Assembly (NCBI GenBank): GCA_900543105.1
Contig: UQQA01000013.1
Location: forward strand, 1-31,055
Origin: an uncultured Ruminococcus sp.
GTDB taxonomy: Bacteria; Bacillota; Clostridia; Oscillospirales; Ruminococcaceae
DNA length: 31,055 bases
Direction of reading: 5' to 3'
A program made the translations under genes and the position numbers. A model generated the notes under the pieces. That model was not told where the DNA came from. It worked only from the letters and a program-made list of their open reading frames with translations, and did no database searches. Each line of letters begins with the position of its first letter. Position 1 is the stretch's first letter. Shown one piece after another: positions 1-7,381 of the stretch.

Positions 1-110
1 GGGAGTCTGACGCAGAATCGGATTATTATATCCGAGTATTTGTCTATAGGTTGGTTTGGAATTAGTATTAAATGGTGTTTAGTATAATTCGTAATTATTA
101 TGAGGTTACA

Positions 111-149
111 TAAAAAGAAACAGCGCTGCCGAAACCGACAGCGCTGTTT
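111..149 (-). terminator. Intrinsic terminator after the ferredoxin gene
   Basis: An 11-bp perfect stem (118-128 with 139-149, core CAGCGCTG) is followed on the minus strand by TTTCTTTTTA. It lies 14 bases past the ferredoxin stop, so it most likely ends that transcript. Confidence 0.8.
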
Positions 150-163
150 TTGTTTAAATTAAA

Positions 164-334
164 TTATGCTTCAGCAGGTGCGCCTACAGGACAAGTACCT
201 GCGCAAGCGCCGCAATCGATGCACTTGTCAGCGTCGATAACGTATTTGCCGTCACCCTCTGTGATAGCGCCAACGGGACAACCGTCTGCACAAGCTCCGC
301 ACATGATGCATTCATCTGAAATTTTGTATGCCAT
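164..334 (-). CDS. Small 2[4Fe-4S] ferredoxin, 56 residues
   Basis: A short bacterial-type ferredoxin, a soluble low-potential electron carrier of anaerobic metabolism. The translation from the ATG at 334 begins MAYKISDECIMCGACADGCP and ends at a TAA at 164-166. It contains two canonical CxxCxxCxxxCP cluster motifs: C9, C12, C15, C19 and C38, C41, C44, C48. The length of 56 residues matches clostridial ferredoxins. A strong GGAGGTG ribosome binding site (342-348) lies 7 bases before the ATG, a near-ideal promoter lies at 386-414 and a terminator follows. The gene is therefore monocistronic and divergent from the purine operon. The redox partner cannot be told from the window. The opposite strand here is also open, but it is only the mirror of this Cys/Gly-rich gene. 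Confidence 0.95.
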   Translation of the reverse strand: MAYKISDECIMCGACADGCPVGAITEGDGKYVIDADKCIDCGACAGTCPVGAPAEA

Positions 335-385
335 AGTATGACACCTCCCATAAGTATTAGGAAATAGGGCTTTCCTTCATTCGTC

Positions 386-414
386 ATTATAGCATATCAA
401 TTATGAAATTGCAA
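386..414 (-). promoter_or_regulatory. Sigma-A type promoter for the ferredoxin gene
   Basis: On the minus strand: TTGCAA (414-409), 17-base spacer, TATAAT (391-386), with TGC just before the -10 hexamer (extended -10). The predicted start near 379 gives a leader of about 45 bases. Confidence 0.75.
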
Positions 415-462
415 GATATATTTTGTAATTTATATAAAATTTAAAATATTTTCGATTAGGAC

Positions 463-491
463 TTGAAATAGTCATTAAAATAAAGTAAAAT
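463..491 (+). promoter_or_regulatory. Sigma-A type promoter for the purine operon
   Basis: TTGAAA (463-468), 17-base spacer, TAAAAT (486-491). Transcription would begin near 498, leaving a leader of about 205 bases before purE. The promoter sits back to back with the ferredoxin promoter. Confidence 0.65.
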
Positions 492-497
492 AAGAAT

Positions 498-703
498 AGT
501 TGATTATTTTTAAAGGGGGAGCTTGCCGTGTTTAAATTTTTTTCATCCCTCTCAGTGTGTCCGAACCCCGTTTTTCTTATGATCTTACTATAACTACAGG
601 CTAAAATTGCTGTGAAATCATCGTTTCGCAGCTTTTTATATTTTTTGGAAAATGTCAAAAAGCGTTTTCTTATAGTACTTTTAAGTTTTGCAGGAGGTTT
701 TTT
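498..703 (+). promoter_or_regulatory. Long purE leader, candidate attenuator or riboswitch of unrecognised class
   Basis: The stretch between the predicted start and purE holds no convincing gene. It contains a GGGGG run (515-519) that could pair with CCCC (566-569), then a full intrinsic terminator (609-637) that precedes the first gene by about 65 bases. A competing weak hairpin, ACAG(g)C 596-601 with GCTGT 609-613, would use the 5' arm of the terminator and could act as antiterminator. I could not match it to the purine, PRPP/ykkC or ZTP riboswitch consensus by eye. Attenuation is inferred from layout only. The purE ribosome binding site AGGAGG is at 691-696. Confidence 0.45.
609..646 (+). 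terminator. Terminator-like hairpin in the purE leader
   Basis: Stem GCTGTGAAA (609-617) with TTTCGCAGC (624-632), one G-U pair, six-base loop, followed by TTTTTATATTTTTT. It lies between the promoter and purE, with no gene before it, so it is probably a conditional (attenuation) terminator. Confidence 0.65.
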
Positions 704-1201
704 ATGAAAAAGGTTGCTATCATTATGGGCAGCGACAGCGATCTGCCTATTGTCAGAAAAGCGATCGATGAGCTGAAAGCCTACGGCGTTCCCTATGAAT
801 GTCACGTTATGTCCGCTCACCGTTCACCGCAGCTTGCAAGCGAGTTTGCTTCCAATGCAAAGGCAAACGGCTTTGGTGTAATTATCTGTGCCGCAGGAAT
901 GGCTGCTCACCTTGCAGGTGTCGTTGCAGGTCATACGACTCTTCCTGTTATCGGTATTCCCTGCAAGTCCGCAGCACTCGACGGTATGGATGCACTCCTT
1001 GCTACTGTTATGATGCCGAGCGGTATTCCTGTTGCTACCGTTGCTATCGACGGCGCAAAGAACGCTGCTATCCTTGCAGTCCAGATGCTCGCTCTTTCGG
1101 ACGAGGTTCTTGCCGAAAAGCTTGAAAATGCGAAGACCGAAATGCTTGAGGGCGTTAAGGCTAAGGACGCAAAGCTTCAGTCTGAACTCAACAATTTATA
1201 A
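704..1201 (+). CDS. purE: PurE, N5-carboxyaminoimidazole ribonucleotide mutase
   Basis: Makes CAIR in de novo purine synthesis. The 165-residue protein has the PurE signature GSDSDLP near residue 9, the catalytic SAHRSP motif around residues 37-42, and a glycine/alanine-rich loop (AAGMAAHLAG) followed by LPVIGIPCKS. GSDSD and SAHR point to the class I, N5-CAIR mutase type rather than the animal-type AIR carboxylase. Class I enzymes usually work with PurK, but no purK is in the window, so the carboxylation partner is unknown. The start is fixed by AGGAGG at 691-696. It is the first gene of the operon, and purC follows after 30 bases with its own ribosome binding site. Confidence 0.97.
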   Translation: MKKVAIIMGSDSDLPIVRKAIDELKAYGVPYECHVMSAHRSPQLASEFASNAKANGFGVIICAAGMAAHLAGVVAGHTTLPVIGIPCKSAALDGMDALLATVMMPSGIPVATVAIDGAKNAAILAVQMLALSDEVLAEKLENAKTEMLEGVKAKDAKLQSELNNL

Positions 1202-1231
1202 TTTTGTGATCAATTAATGGAGGAATAAATT

Positions 1232-1948
1232 ATGGAAAACATTGTAAAGGCAGAACAGCTCTACGAGGGCAAGGCAAAGAAAGTATTCGCAACCAACAAC
1301 CCTGATTACGTTATCGTTGACTACAAGGACGATGCGACAGCTTTCAACGGCGAAAAGAAAGGCACTATCAGAGGCAAGGGCGTTGTCAACAACAAGATGA
1401 CAAACTTTATGTTTAAGCAGCTCGAAGCTGTAGGTGTTCCTACTCACCTCGTTGAAGAGCTTTCCGACCGTGAAACACTCGTTAAGCACGTTGAGATCGT
1501 TCCGCTCGAAGTTATCGTTCGTAACGTTGCAGCAGGCAGCTTCTCCAAGAAGCTTGGTATCGCAGAGGGTACTCCTCTCAAAAGACCGACACTTGAATTC
1601 TCCTACAAGAACGACGACCTCGGTGACCCGTTCATCAATGATTACTATGCTCTCGGTCTTGGACTTGCAACACAGGAAGAGATCGACGACATCACAAAGT
1701 ATGCTTTCAAGGTAAATGAGTTTATGCTCGGCTTCTTCAAGAATATTGGCATCGACCTCATTGACTTCAAGATCGAATTCGGCAGATTCCATGGCAAAAT
1801 TATCCTCGCTGACGAAATTTCTCCCGATACCTGCCGTTTCTGGGACAGCAAGACCCACGAAAAGCTTGATAAGGACAGATTCCGTCGTGATATGGGCGGC
1901 GTAGAAGAAGCTTATCAGGAAATGATGAAGCGTATTTTCGGAGAATAA
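1232..1948 (+). CDS. purC: PurC, SAICAR synthetase
   Basis: ATP-dependent ligase that joins CAIR and aspartate to give SAICAR. The 238-residue length is typical of stand-alone bacterial PurC. Visible motifs are LYEGKAKKVF near the N-terminus (nucleotide-binding strand), VRNVAAGSFSKKLG in the middle, and LIDFKIEFGRFHGKIILADE followed by SPDTCRFWD toward the C-terminus, all characteristic of the family. GGAGGA at 1219-1224 sets the start. The next gene begins two bases after the stop, with its ribosome binding site inside the end of purC, so translation is likely coupled. Confidence 0.98.
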   Translation: MENIVKAEQLYEGKAKKVFATNNPDYVIVDYKDDATAFNGEKKGTIRGKGVVNNKMTNFMFKQLEAVGVPTHLVEELSDRETLVKHVEIVPLEVIVRNVAAGSFSKKLGIAEGTPLKRPTLEFSYKNDDLGDPFINDYYALGLGLATQEEIDDITKYAFKVNEFMLGFFKNIGIDLIDFKIEFGRFHGKIILADEISPDTCRFWDSKTHEKLDKDRFRRDMGGVEEAYQEMMKRIFGE

Positions 1949-1950
1949 GC

Positions 1951-3372
1951 ATGGGCGGATTTTTCGGAGCAGTTTCGCATAACGACTGCATAAGCGACGT
2001 TTTCTTCGGCACAGACTACCACTCCCACCTCGGCACTCGCAGAGGCGGTATGACTGCATATTCTCCCGAACTCGGCTTCCAGAGAAGTATCCATTCGATC
2101 GAAAATTCACCTTTCAGAACGAAGTTTGAGAGCGATATCGAGGGAATGAGGGGAAATATCTGCATCGGTTGCATCAGCGACTCCGATCCACAGCCTATCC
2201 TCGTTCGTTCAAAGCTCGGTCTGTACGCCGTCTGCACAGTCGGCATCATCAAAAACAGCGCCGCACTTTGCGACGAGATACTTAACAGCTGCTCGGAAAG
2301 CTTTGAAGTAATGAGCAGCGGGAACGTAAATTCCAGCTCGCTCATCGGTGCGCTTATCGCACAGAAAAGCTCGATCGTCGACGGCATCAGATATGCGCAG
2401 GAAAAGATCGAGGGTTCAATGTCCCTTATGCTCATGACGAGCGACGGCATCATCGCCGCAAGGGACAAGCTCGGCAGACTTCCTATTATAATAGGTAAGA
2501 GAAGCGACGGCTTCTGCCTTTCCCTCGAATCATTCGCATTCCAGAAGCTTGGCTATGAAACCTATCGTGAACTTCTCCCCGGCGAGATTGTAAAGCTTAC
2601 CTCGGATAAATGCGAAGTGCTTTACGGCGGCGGAAAGGATATGAAGATATGCTCGTTCCTCTGGACTTATTACGGATATCCGAACTCTGTTTATGAGGGC
2701 GTTACCGTTGAAACGATGAGAACGAGAAACGGCGAGATCATGGCTGAACACGACATCGAAAAAGGCTGCCTGCCCGATGTTGACTATGTTTGCGGCGTTC
2801 CCGATTCGGGAATTCCTCACGCTATCGGCTATGCGAACCGCAGCGGTATCCCGTTCGCGCGTCCATTTATCAAATATACACCGACATGGCCGAGAAGCTT
2901 TATGCCATCCAGCCAGTCTATGAGAAATAAAGTCGCAAAGATGAAGCTTATCCCTGTACATGAGCTTATCGAGGGCAAAAAGCTGCTCTTTGTTGACGAC
3001 AGCATCGTAAGAGGAACACAGATGCGTGAAACGGTCGAATTCCTCTATGCAAACGGCGCAAAGGAAGTTCACATGCGTTCGGCTTGCCCTCCGATAATGT
3101 TCGGCTGCAAGTACCTGAACTTCTCACGAAGCACCTCTGAACTCGAACTCATCGCAAGACAGATAATCGATGAGCAGGAGGGCGCTGACGGACTTAAATA
3201 TATCGACGAATACAGCGACACAAACACCGAAAGAGGCAAAATTCTCCGTGAAGAGATCTGCCGCCGCTTAAAGCTCACCTCGCTCGAATTCCAGTCACTT
3301 GACGGAACGATAAAGGCGATCGGACTTGACGGCTGCAAGCTCTGCACATACTGCTGGAACGGAAAGGAATGA
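1951..3372 (+). CDS. PurF-like protein with degenerate glutaminase site
   Basis: A 473-residue full-length relative of glutamine PRPP amidotransferase lying just before the real purF. It aligns end to end with the neighbour, but the N-terminal glutaminase residues are changed. The start MGGFFG aligns with ECGVFG, so the nucleophile Cys is Gly2. The conserved Arg (R83 of the neighbour) is Ser76. The HNGN oxyanion segment reads TVGI (96-99). The C-terminal phosphoribosyltransferase half is intact: PRPP loop LLFVDDSIVRGT (345-356) and VCGVPDSGIPHA. All four Fe-S ligand positions are kept (C234, C386, C465, C468). I infer no glutamine hydrolysis. It could be ammonia-dependent, a regulatory partner of PurF, or act on another PRPP substrate. 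Homologues beginning MGGFFG occur in Clostridia and are usually labelled amidophosphoribosyltransferase (recall, not checked). GGAG at 1939-1942 precedes the start, two bases after purC. Confidence 0.9.
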   Translation: MGGFFGAVSHNDCISDVFFGTDYHSHLGTRRGGMTAYSPELGFQRSIHSIENSPFRTKFESDIEGMRGNICIGCISDSDPQPILVRSKLGLYAVCTVGIIKNSAALCDEILNSCSESFEVMSSGNVNSSSLIGALIAQKSSIVDGIRYAQEKIEGSMSLMLMTSDGIIAARDKLGRLPIIIGKRSDGFCLSLESFAFQKLGYETYRELLPGEIVKLTSDKCEVLYGGGKDMKICSFLWTYYGYPNSVYEGVTVETMRTRNGEIMAEHDIEKGCLPDVDYVCGVPDSGIPHAIGYANRSGIPFARPFIKYTPTWPRSFMPSSQSMRNKVAKMKLIPVHELIEGKKLLFVDDSIVRGTQMRETVEFLYANGAKEVHMRSACPPIMFGCKYLNFSRSTSELELIARQIIDEQEGADGLKYIDEYSDTNTERGKILREEICRRLKLTSLEFQSLDGTIKAIGLDGCKLCTYCWNGKE

Positions 3373-3378
3373 TTTCCT

Positions 3379-4803
3379 ATGTTTGATAGTATTCATGAGG
3401 AGTGCGGCGTTTTCGGCGTCTATACACCGAACAGTCCAGACGCTGCAATGCAGACCTATATGGGTCTGTATGCACTCCAGCACAGAGGTCAGGAGTCCTG
3501 CGGAATAGTTTTGAATGACGACGGCGTTTTCAGTTATCATAAAGACCTCGGACTTGTCCGTGATGTTTTTACAAAGGATATACTTGAATCGCTCGGCAGC
3601 GGAACAGCCGCTATCGGACATGTCCGCTATTCCACCACGGGCAGCTCCAACCGAAGCAATGCACAGCCGCTCGTTGTGCGCCACGTCAAAGGTCCTATGG
3701 CTCTTGCCCATAACGGAAATCTTGTAAACGCAAGAGAACTCCGTGAAACCTACGAAATGCGAGGCGCGATTTTCCACACCACTAATGATACAGAGGTCAT
3801 CTCTTATGCGATCACAGAGGAAAGACTGAGCTGCCCGTCTATCGAGGTAGCCGTTTCAAACGCAATGTGCAAATTGAGAGGTGCATACTCTATCCTCGTT
3901 ATGTCCCCGACAAAGCTCATCGCAGCAAGAGATCCCGACGGCTTCCGTCCGCTTTGCCTCGGCAGAACAGCAGACGGCGGCTGGCTCGTATCGTCCGAAA
4001 GCTGTGCATTCGACAGCGTAGGTGCAGAGTTCGTCCGTGAGATTGACCCCGGCGAGCTTGTAGTCATCGACCGTGACGGTATCCGTTCGGACAGAAGACA
4101 CTGCGGCAGACCGTCTCATATGTGCGTATTTGAATATGTGTATTTCGCCCGTCCCGACTCCGTGATAAACGGCGTAAGCGTACATAAAGCAAGACTCCGT
4201 GCAGGCGAATTCTTATGGCAGGAACACCCTGTCGATGCTGATGTAGTTATCGGCGTACCCGACAGCGGATTGGACGCGGCACTCGGACTTGCCAACGCAT
4301 CGGGAATCCCCTACGGAGTAGGATTTATCAAAAACCGCTATGTCGGCAGAACATTTATCCAGCCGACCCAGACGGAGCGAACAAATTCCGTCAAGATAAA
4401 GCTCAATGTCATTAAGGAGACCGTCAGGGACAAGCGCGTTATCCTCGTTGACGACAGCATCGTAAGAGGTACGACCTCGAAGCGTATCGTCAACCTTATC
4501 CGTGAGGCAGGCGCAAAGGAAATACATATGAGAATTTCCTGTCCGCCGTTCAAAAATCCCTGCTATTTCGGTACGGACATCGACAGCCGGGAGAATCTTA
4601 TCGCCTGCAGAATGTCGATCGATGAGATAGCAAAGGAGATAGGTGCGGATTCGCTCGGCTATCTGAGCGTTGAGAACCTTAATAAGGTTGCCGAGGACGC
4701 AGGCTGCGGCTTCTGCAACGGCTGCTTCACGGGCGAATATCCCGTTGAAGTTCCCACAGAAATGCCAAAGGACAAATTTGAGTTCAAAATTCATACAAAA
4801 TAA
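3379..4803 (+). CDS. purF: PurF, amidophosphoribosyltransferase
   Basis: Catalyses the committed step, PRPP plus glutamine to phosphoribosylamine. The 474-residue protein has a short propeptide MFDSIHEE that would be cleaved to expose Cys9 of CGVFG as N-terminal nucleophile. R83, H111-N112-G113-N114 and D137 of the glutaminase site are present. The PRPP loop VILVDDSIVRGTT is at 354-366 and the flexible-loop segment RTFIQPTQTER around 324-334. Cysteines C249, C395, C446 and C449 match the four [4Fe-4S] ligands of the Bacillus-type, oxygen-sensitive PurF. It follows the PurF-like paralogue by six bases, with a ribosome binding site GGAAAGGA inside that gene's last codons. Confidence 0.98.
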   Translation: MFDSIHEECGVFGVYTPNSPDAAMQTYMGLYALQHRGQESCGIVLNDDGVFSYHKDLGLVRDVFTKDILESLGSGTAAIGHVRYSTTGSSNRSNAQPLVVRHVKGPMALAHNGNLVNARELRETYEMRGAIFHTTNDTEVISYAITEERLSCPSIEVAVSNAMCKLRGAYSILVMSPTKLIAARDPDGFRPLCLGRTADGGWLVSSESCAFDSVGAEFVREIDPGELVVIDRDGIRSDRRHCGRPSHMCVFEYVYFARPDSVINGVSVHKARLRAGEFLWQEHPVDADVVIGVPDSGLDAALGLANASGIPYGVGFIKNRYVGRTFIQPTQTERTNSVKIKLNVIKETVRDKRVILVDDSIVRGTTSKRIVNLIREAGAKEIHMRISCPPFKNPCYFGTDIDSRENLIACRMSIDEIAKEIGADSLGYLSVENLNKVAEDAGCGFCNGCFTGEYPVEVPTEMPKDKFEFKIHTK

Positions 4804-4904
4804 TAGAATGCCGATCTGAGGATCGTTCCGAATCAGCACCATAGCGTGCGACCGAAACGGCGGGGGAACGTTTTTGATCTGCGTTTTTCAAAAAGGAGTA
4901 AAAA
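4804..4904 (+). promoter_or_regulatory. Structured purF-purM spacer, possible three-way junction
   Basis: The 101-base gap can fold as an outer stem CGTTCC (4824-4829) with GGAACG (4865-4870) enclosing two hairpins, GCAC/GTGC (4836-4839 with 4846-4849) and CCG/CGG (4852-4854 with 4858-4860). TTTTT follows directly at 4871. It could be a partial terminator or an RNA control element inside the operon. The purM ribosome binding site AAAGGAG follows at 4892-4898. The pairing is visible, but the function is inferred. Confidence 0.4.
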
Positions 4905-5939
4905 ATGAAAAGTTTTTCTGAAAGCTATAAAGAAGCAGGCGTTGACGTTACCGCAGGCTACAAAGCAGTAGAGCTTATGAAGGCTCATGTTGCAAGAACG
5001 ATGACAAGCGGCGTTCTCTCGGGCATCGGCGGCTTCGGCGGTCTTTTCGAGCTCGATATGACGGGCATCAGCAAGCCTGTTCTCGTTTCGGGCACAGACG
5101 GCGTTGGAACAAAGCTCAAGATCGCATTCCTTATGGATAAGCACAACACTGTCGGTATCGACTGCGTTGCAATGTGCGTGAATGACGTTATCTGCTGCGG
5201 CGCAAAGCCACAGTTCTTCCTCGACTATATCGCTGTCGGCAAGAACGTTCCCGAAAAGGTAGCCGACATCGTTTCGGGCGTTGCAGAGGGCTGCGTTCAG
5301 TCCGAATGTGCGCTCATCGGCGGCGAAACAGCTGAAATGCCGGGTTTCTATCCCGTTGACGAATACGACCTCGCAGGCTTCTCCGTAGGCGTTGTTGACA
5401 AGGACAAGATCTTAAAGCCGGATACGCAGAAAGCAGGGGACGTTATGATCGGCATCAAGTCGAGCGGCGTTCACTCCAACGGCTTCTCCCTCGTAAGAAA
5501 GGTATTCACAGTAAACGAGCAGAACCTTGCCCGTCACTACAGTGATCTCGGTTCGACCCTCGGCGAGTGCCTCCTTACTCCTACAAAGATCTATGTAAAG
5601 GCTGTAATGAAGCTCCTCGACGCTGTTAATGTCAAGGCTATCAGCCACATCACGGGCGGCGGCTTCTATGAGAATATCCCACGTTCTCTCCCGAACGGAA
5701 TTTCCGTTAAGATCGAAAGAAACGCTGTTCAGGTCCTTCCTATCTTTAACGTTATACAGTCTGTCGGCAATATTCCCGAAAGAGATATGTTCAACACATT
5801 CAATATGGGCGTTGGTATGACAGTTGTTGTTGATAAGAACGATGTTGACAAGGCTATTGCAGCTATCAAGGCAGCAGGCGAGGACGCTTATGTTCTCGGC
5901 GAGCTTGTAAACGGCGACGACGGCGTTATCATCGCATAA
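4905..5939 (+). CDS. purM: PurM, AIR synthetase
   Basis: Phosphoribosylformylglycinamidine cyclo-ligase, which closes the imidazole ring to give AIR with ATP. The 344-residue length is normal. The N-terminal region carries the family segment VSGTDGVGTKLKIAF, then GIDCVAMCVNDVICCGAKP, the GGETAEMPGFY motif and, in the C-terminal half, HITGGGFYENIPR. The start is supported by AAAGGAG seven bases upstream. It lies third from last in the run of recognisable early-pathway enzymes. The product of the absent PurL/PurQ/PurS step is its substrate, so those genes must lie elsewhere. Confidence 0.98.
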   Translation: MKSFSESYKEAGVDVTAGYKAVELMKAHVARTMTSGVLSGIGGFGGLFELDMTGISKPVLVSGTDGVGTKLKIAFLMDKHNTVGIDCVAMCVNDVICCGAKPQFFLDYIAVGKNVPEKVADIVSGVAEGCVQSECALIGGETAEMPGFYPVDEYDLAGFSVGVVDKDKILKPDTQKAGDVMIGIKSSGVHSNGFSLVRKVFTVNEQNLARHYSDLGSTLGECLLTPTKIYVKAVMKLLDAVNVKAISHITGGGFYENIPRSLPNGISVKIERNAVQVLPIFNVIQSVGNIPERDMFNTFNMGVGMTVVVDKNDVDKAIAAIKAAGEDAYVLGELVNGDDGVIIA

Positions 5940-5955
5940 ATTTGCAAAATAAACG

Positions 5956-5995
5956 ATATTCGGAATTGGTTTTTTCCCGATTCCGAATATTTTAT
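5956..5995 (+). terminator. Hairpin between purM and purN, weak terminator or processing site
   Basis: An 11-bp perfect stem, ATATTCGGAAT (5956-5966) with ATTCCGAATAT (5980-5990), is followed by only TTTTATAAAG. The U-run is short and purN follows in the same direction, so partial termination or mRNA stabilisation is more likely than a full stop. Confidence 0.45.
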
Positions 5996-6012
5996 AAAGA
6001 AAGAGGTGCGCC

Positions 6013-6639
6013 GTGAAAAATATAGTTGTCCTCGTTTCGGGCGGCGGAACGAATTTGCAGGCACTCATCGACTCGGAGAAAAGGGGAGAGATAAAGGGCG
6101 GAAGAATCACCTGCGTTATCTCCTCAAAGCCCGATGCCTACGCCCTTGAACGTGCAAAAAAGGCTGATATTCCGACAAAAGTTATTGCACGAAAGGAATA
6201 TCCCGACAGCATTTCCTACAGCAAGGCTCTGCTTGAAGCGCTCGACAGCGAAAAAGCCGACCTCGTTGTGCTTGCAGGCTTTATGACTATCCTTGACGAG
6301 TGCGTGACGAAAAAATATGCCTATAAGATAATAAATGTCCACCCCGCACTTATCCCGTCATTCTGCGGAGAGGGCTTCTACGGACTTAAAGTCCATGAAA
6401 AAGCACTCGAATACGGCGTAAAGGTCAGTGGCGCAACTATCCACTTCGTCAATGAAAAGGCTGATGCAGGCGCAATTATCCTGCAGGGAACGGTCAATGT
6501 TGAAAATGACGATACGCCCGAAATTCTCCAGCGCAGAATAATGGAAAATGTCGAGTGGAAGCTCCTCCCGAAAGCTGTTTCGCTTTTCTGTCAGGATAAA
6601 ATAACCATTAAAGACGGAAAGGCATACGTCAATGAATGA
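6013..6639 (+). CDS. purN: PurN, GAR transformylase
   Basis: Phosphoribosylglycinamide formyltransferase, which transfers a formyl group from 10-formyl-tetrahydrofolate to GAR. The 208-residue protein begins with VLVSGGGTNLQAL (phosphoribosyl-binding loop) and carries the catalytic NVHPALIPSFCGEGFYG segment (Asn and His) and the catalytic Asp in KADAGAIILQG. It starts at a GTG (6013), with AGAGGTG as ribosome binding site a few bases upstream; no better ATG exists nearby. Its last eight bases overlap the start of the methyltransferase gene, implying translational coupling. Confidence 0.97.
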   Translation: MKNIVVLVSGGGTNLQALIDSEKRGEIKGGRITCVISSKPDAYALERAKKADIPTKVIARKEYPDSISYSKALLEALDSEKADLVVLAGFMTILDECVTKKYAYKIINVHPALIPSFCGEGFYGLKVHEKALEYGVKVSGATIHFVNEKADAGAIILQGTVNVENDDTPEILQRRIMENVEWKLLPKAVSLFCQDKITIKDGKAYVNE

Positions 6640-7366
6640 GGATAAATTTTCGGGCAAGGCTGACGACTACGACAGATACCGCCCGTCCTACCCGACCGAG
6701 CTTGTTGATTGGCTTTTTGCGGAAACAAACGCAAAAACAGTCGCAGACATAGGCGCAGGCACGGGAAAATTCACAAAGCTGCTCATTCCGAAAGCCGAAA
6801 AGGTCATCGCAGTTGAGCCGAACGATGATATGCTGAAAAAGCTGTACAGAAACGTTCCGACAGCGCAGGTGATAAAAGCTTCTGCCGAAAATACGGGAAT
6901 CCTCGACGGCTCGGTCGACCTTGTGACCGCCGCAACAGCTTTTCACTGGTTCGATGAGGAAAAGTTCAAAGCCGAGTGCAAACGCATACTTGCACCGAAC
7001 GGCAGGGTCGCAGTTATCTTCAACTCAAAGGTGGCTGACGACCTTATCCGTGAGCGTGACGAGATAAGCCGTATCTACTGCGGCTATAAGGGTCACGCAG
7101 GCAAGCGCTCGGACAATGAGGGCGATGCTTTTCTGCGGAATGAATACTTCGCCGAGGTCGAATACAAAGAGCTTGAGTTCAGCGTTTCATACGATGAGGA
7201 CGGCTTTGTCGGCAACACGCTATCACGCTCCTACGCCCTCAGACCCGATGATATCGGCTATGACGGCTACGTCTGGGAGCTTCGTCAGCTTTTCAAAAAA
7301 ATGAACGATTTCGGCAGCGTTGAACTTAAATATAAAGTGACCTGTTATCTTGGATATTTTGATTAA
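6632..7366 (+). CDS. Class I SAM-dependent methyltransferase, unknown substrate
   Basis: A 244-residue stand-alone methyltransferase. The SAM-binding motif I reads VADIGAGTGKFTKLL (about residues 36-50), followed by an acidic residue at the end of strand 2 (VIAVEPNDDML). The TAATAFHWFDEEKF segment is typical of the UbiE/MenG-like and small-molecule methyltransferase group. Substrate cannot be read from sequence. It overlaps purN by eight bases, with GGAAAGG inside purN as its ribosome binding site, and purO follows after 15 bases, so it is a genuine member of the purine operon. A link to purine or folate metabolism, or damage repair, is conceivable but only inferred from position. Confidence 0.9.
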   Translation: MNEDKFSGKADDYDRYRPSYPTELVDWLFAETNAKTVADIGAGTGKFTKLLIPKAEKVIAVEPNDDMLKKLYRNVPTAQVIKASAENTGILDGSVDLVTAATAFHWFDEEKFKAECKRILAPNGRVAVIFNSKVADDLIRERDEISRIYCGYKGHAGKRSDNEGDAFLRNEYFAEVEYKELEFSVSYDEDGFVGNTLSRSYALRPDDIGYDGYVWELRQLFKKMNDFGSVELKYKVTCYLGYFD

Positions 7367-7381
7367 ATTTGGAGGTACGAA

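Noticed and set aside
1..87. Open frame of 28 codons running in from the window edge to a TAA at 85-87
   Set aside because: It could be the 3' end of a neighbouring gene, but it is too short and featureless to support a call.
150..341. 63-codon plus-strand frame over the ferredoxin gene
   Set aside because: Mirror of the Cys-rich ferredoxin; the minus strand has both cluster motifs, promoter, ribosome binding site and terminator.
498..703. Purine, PRPP or ZTP riboswitch in the purE leader
   Set aside because: None of the conserved junction or loop sequences of these classes could be matched by eye; kept only as a leader with terminator of unknown class.
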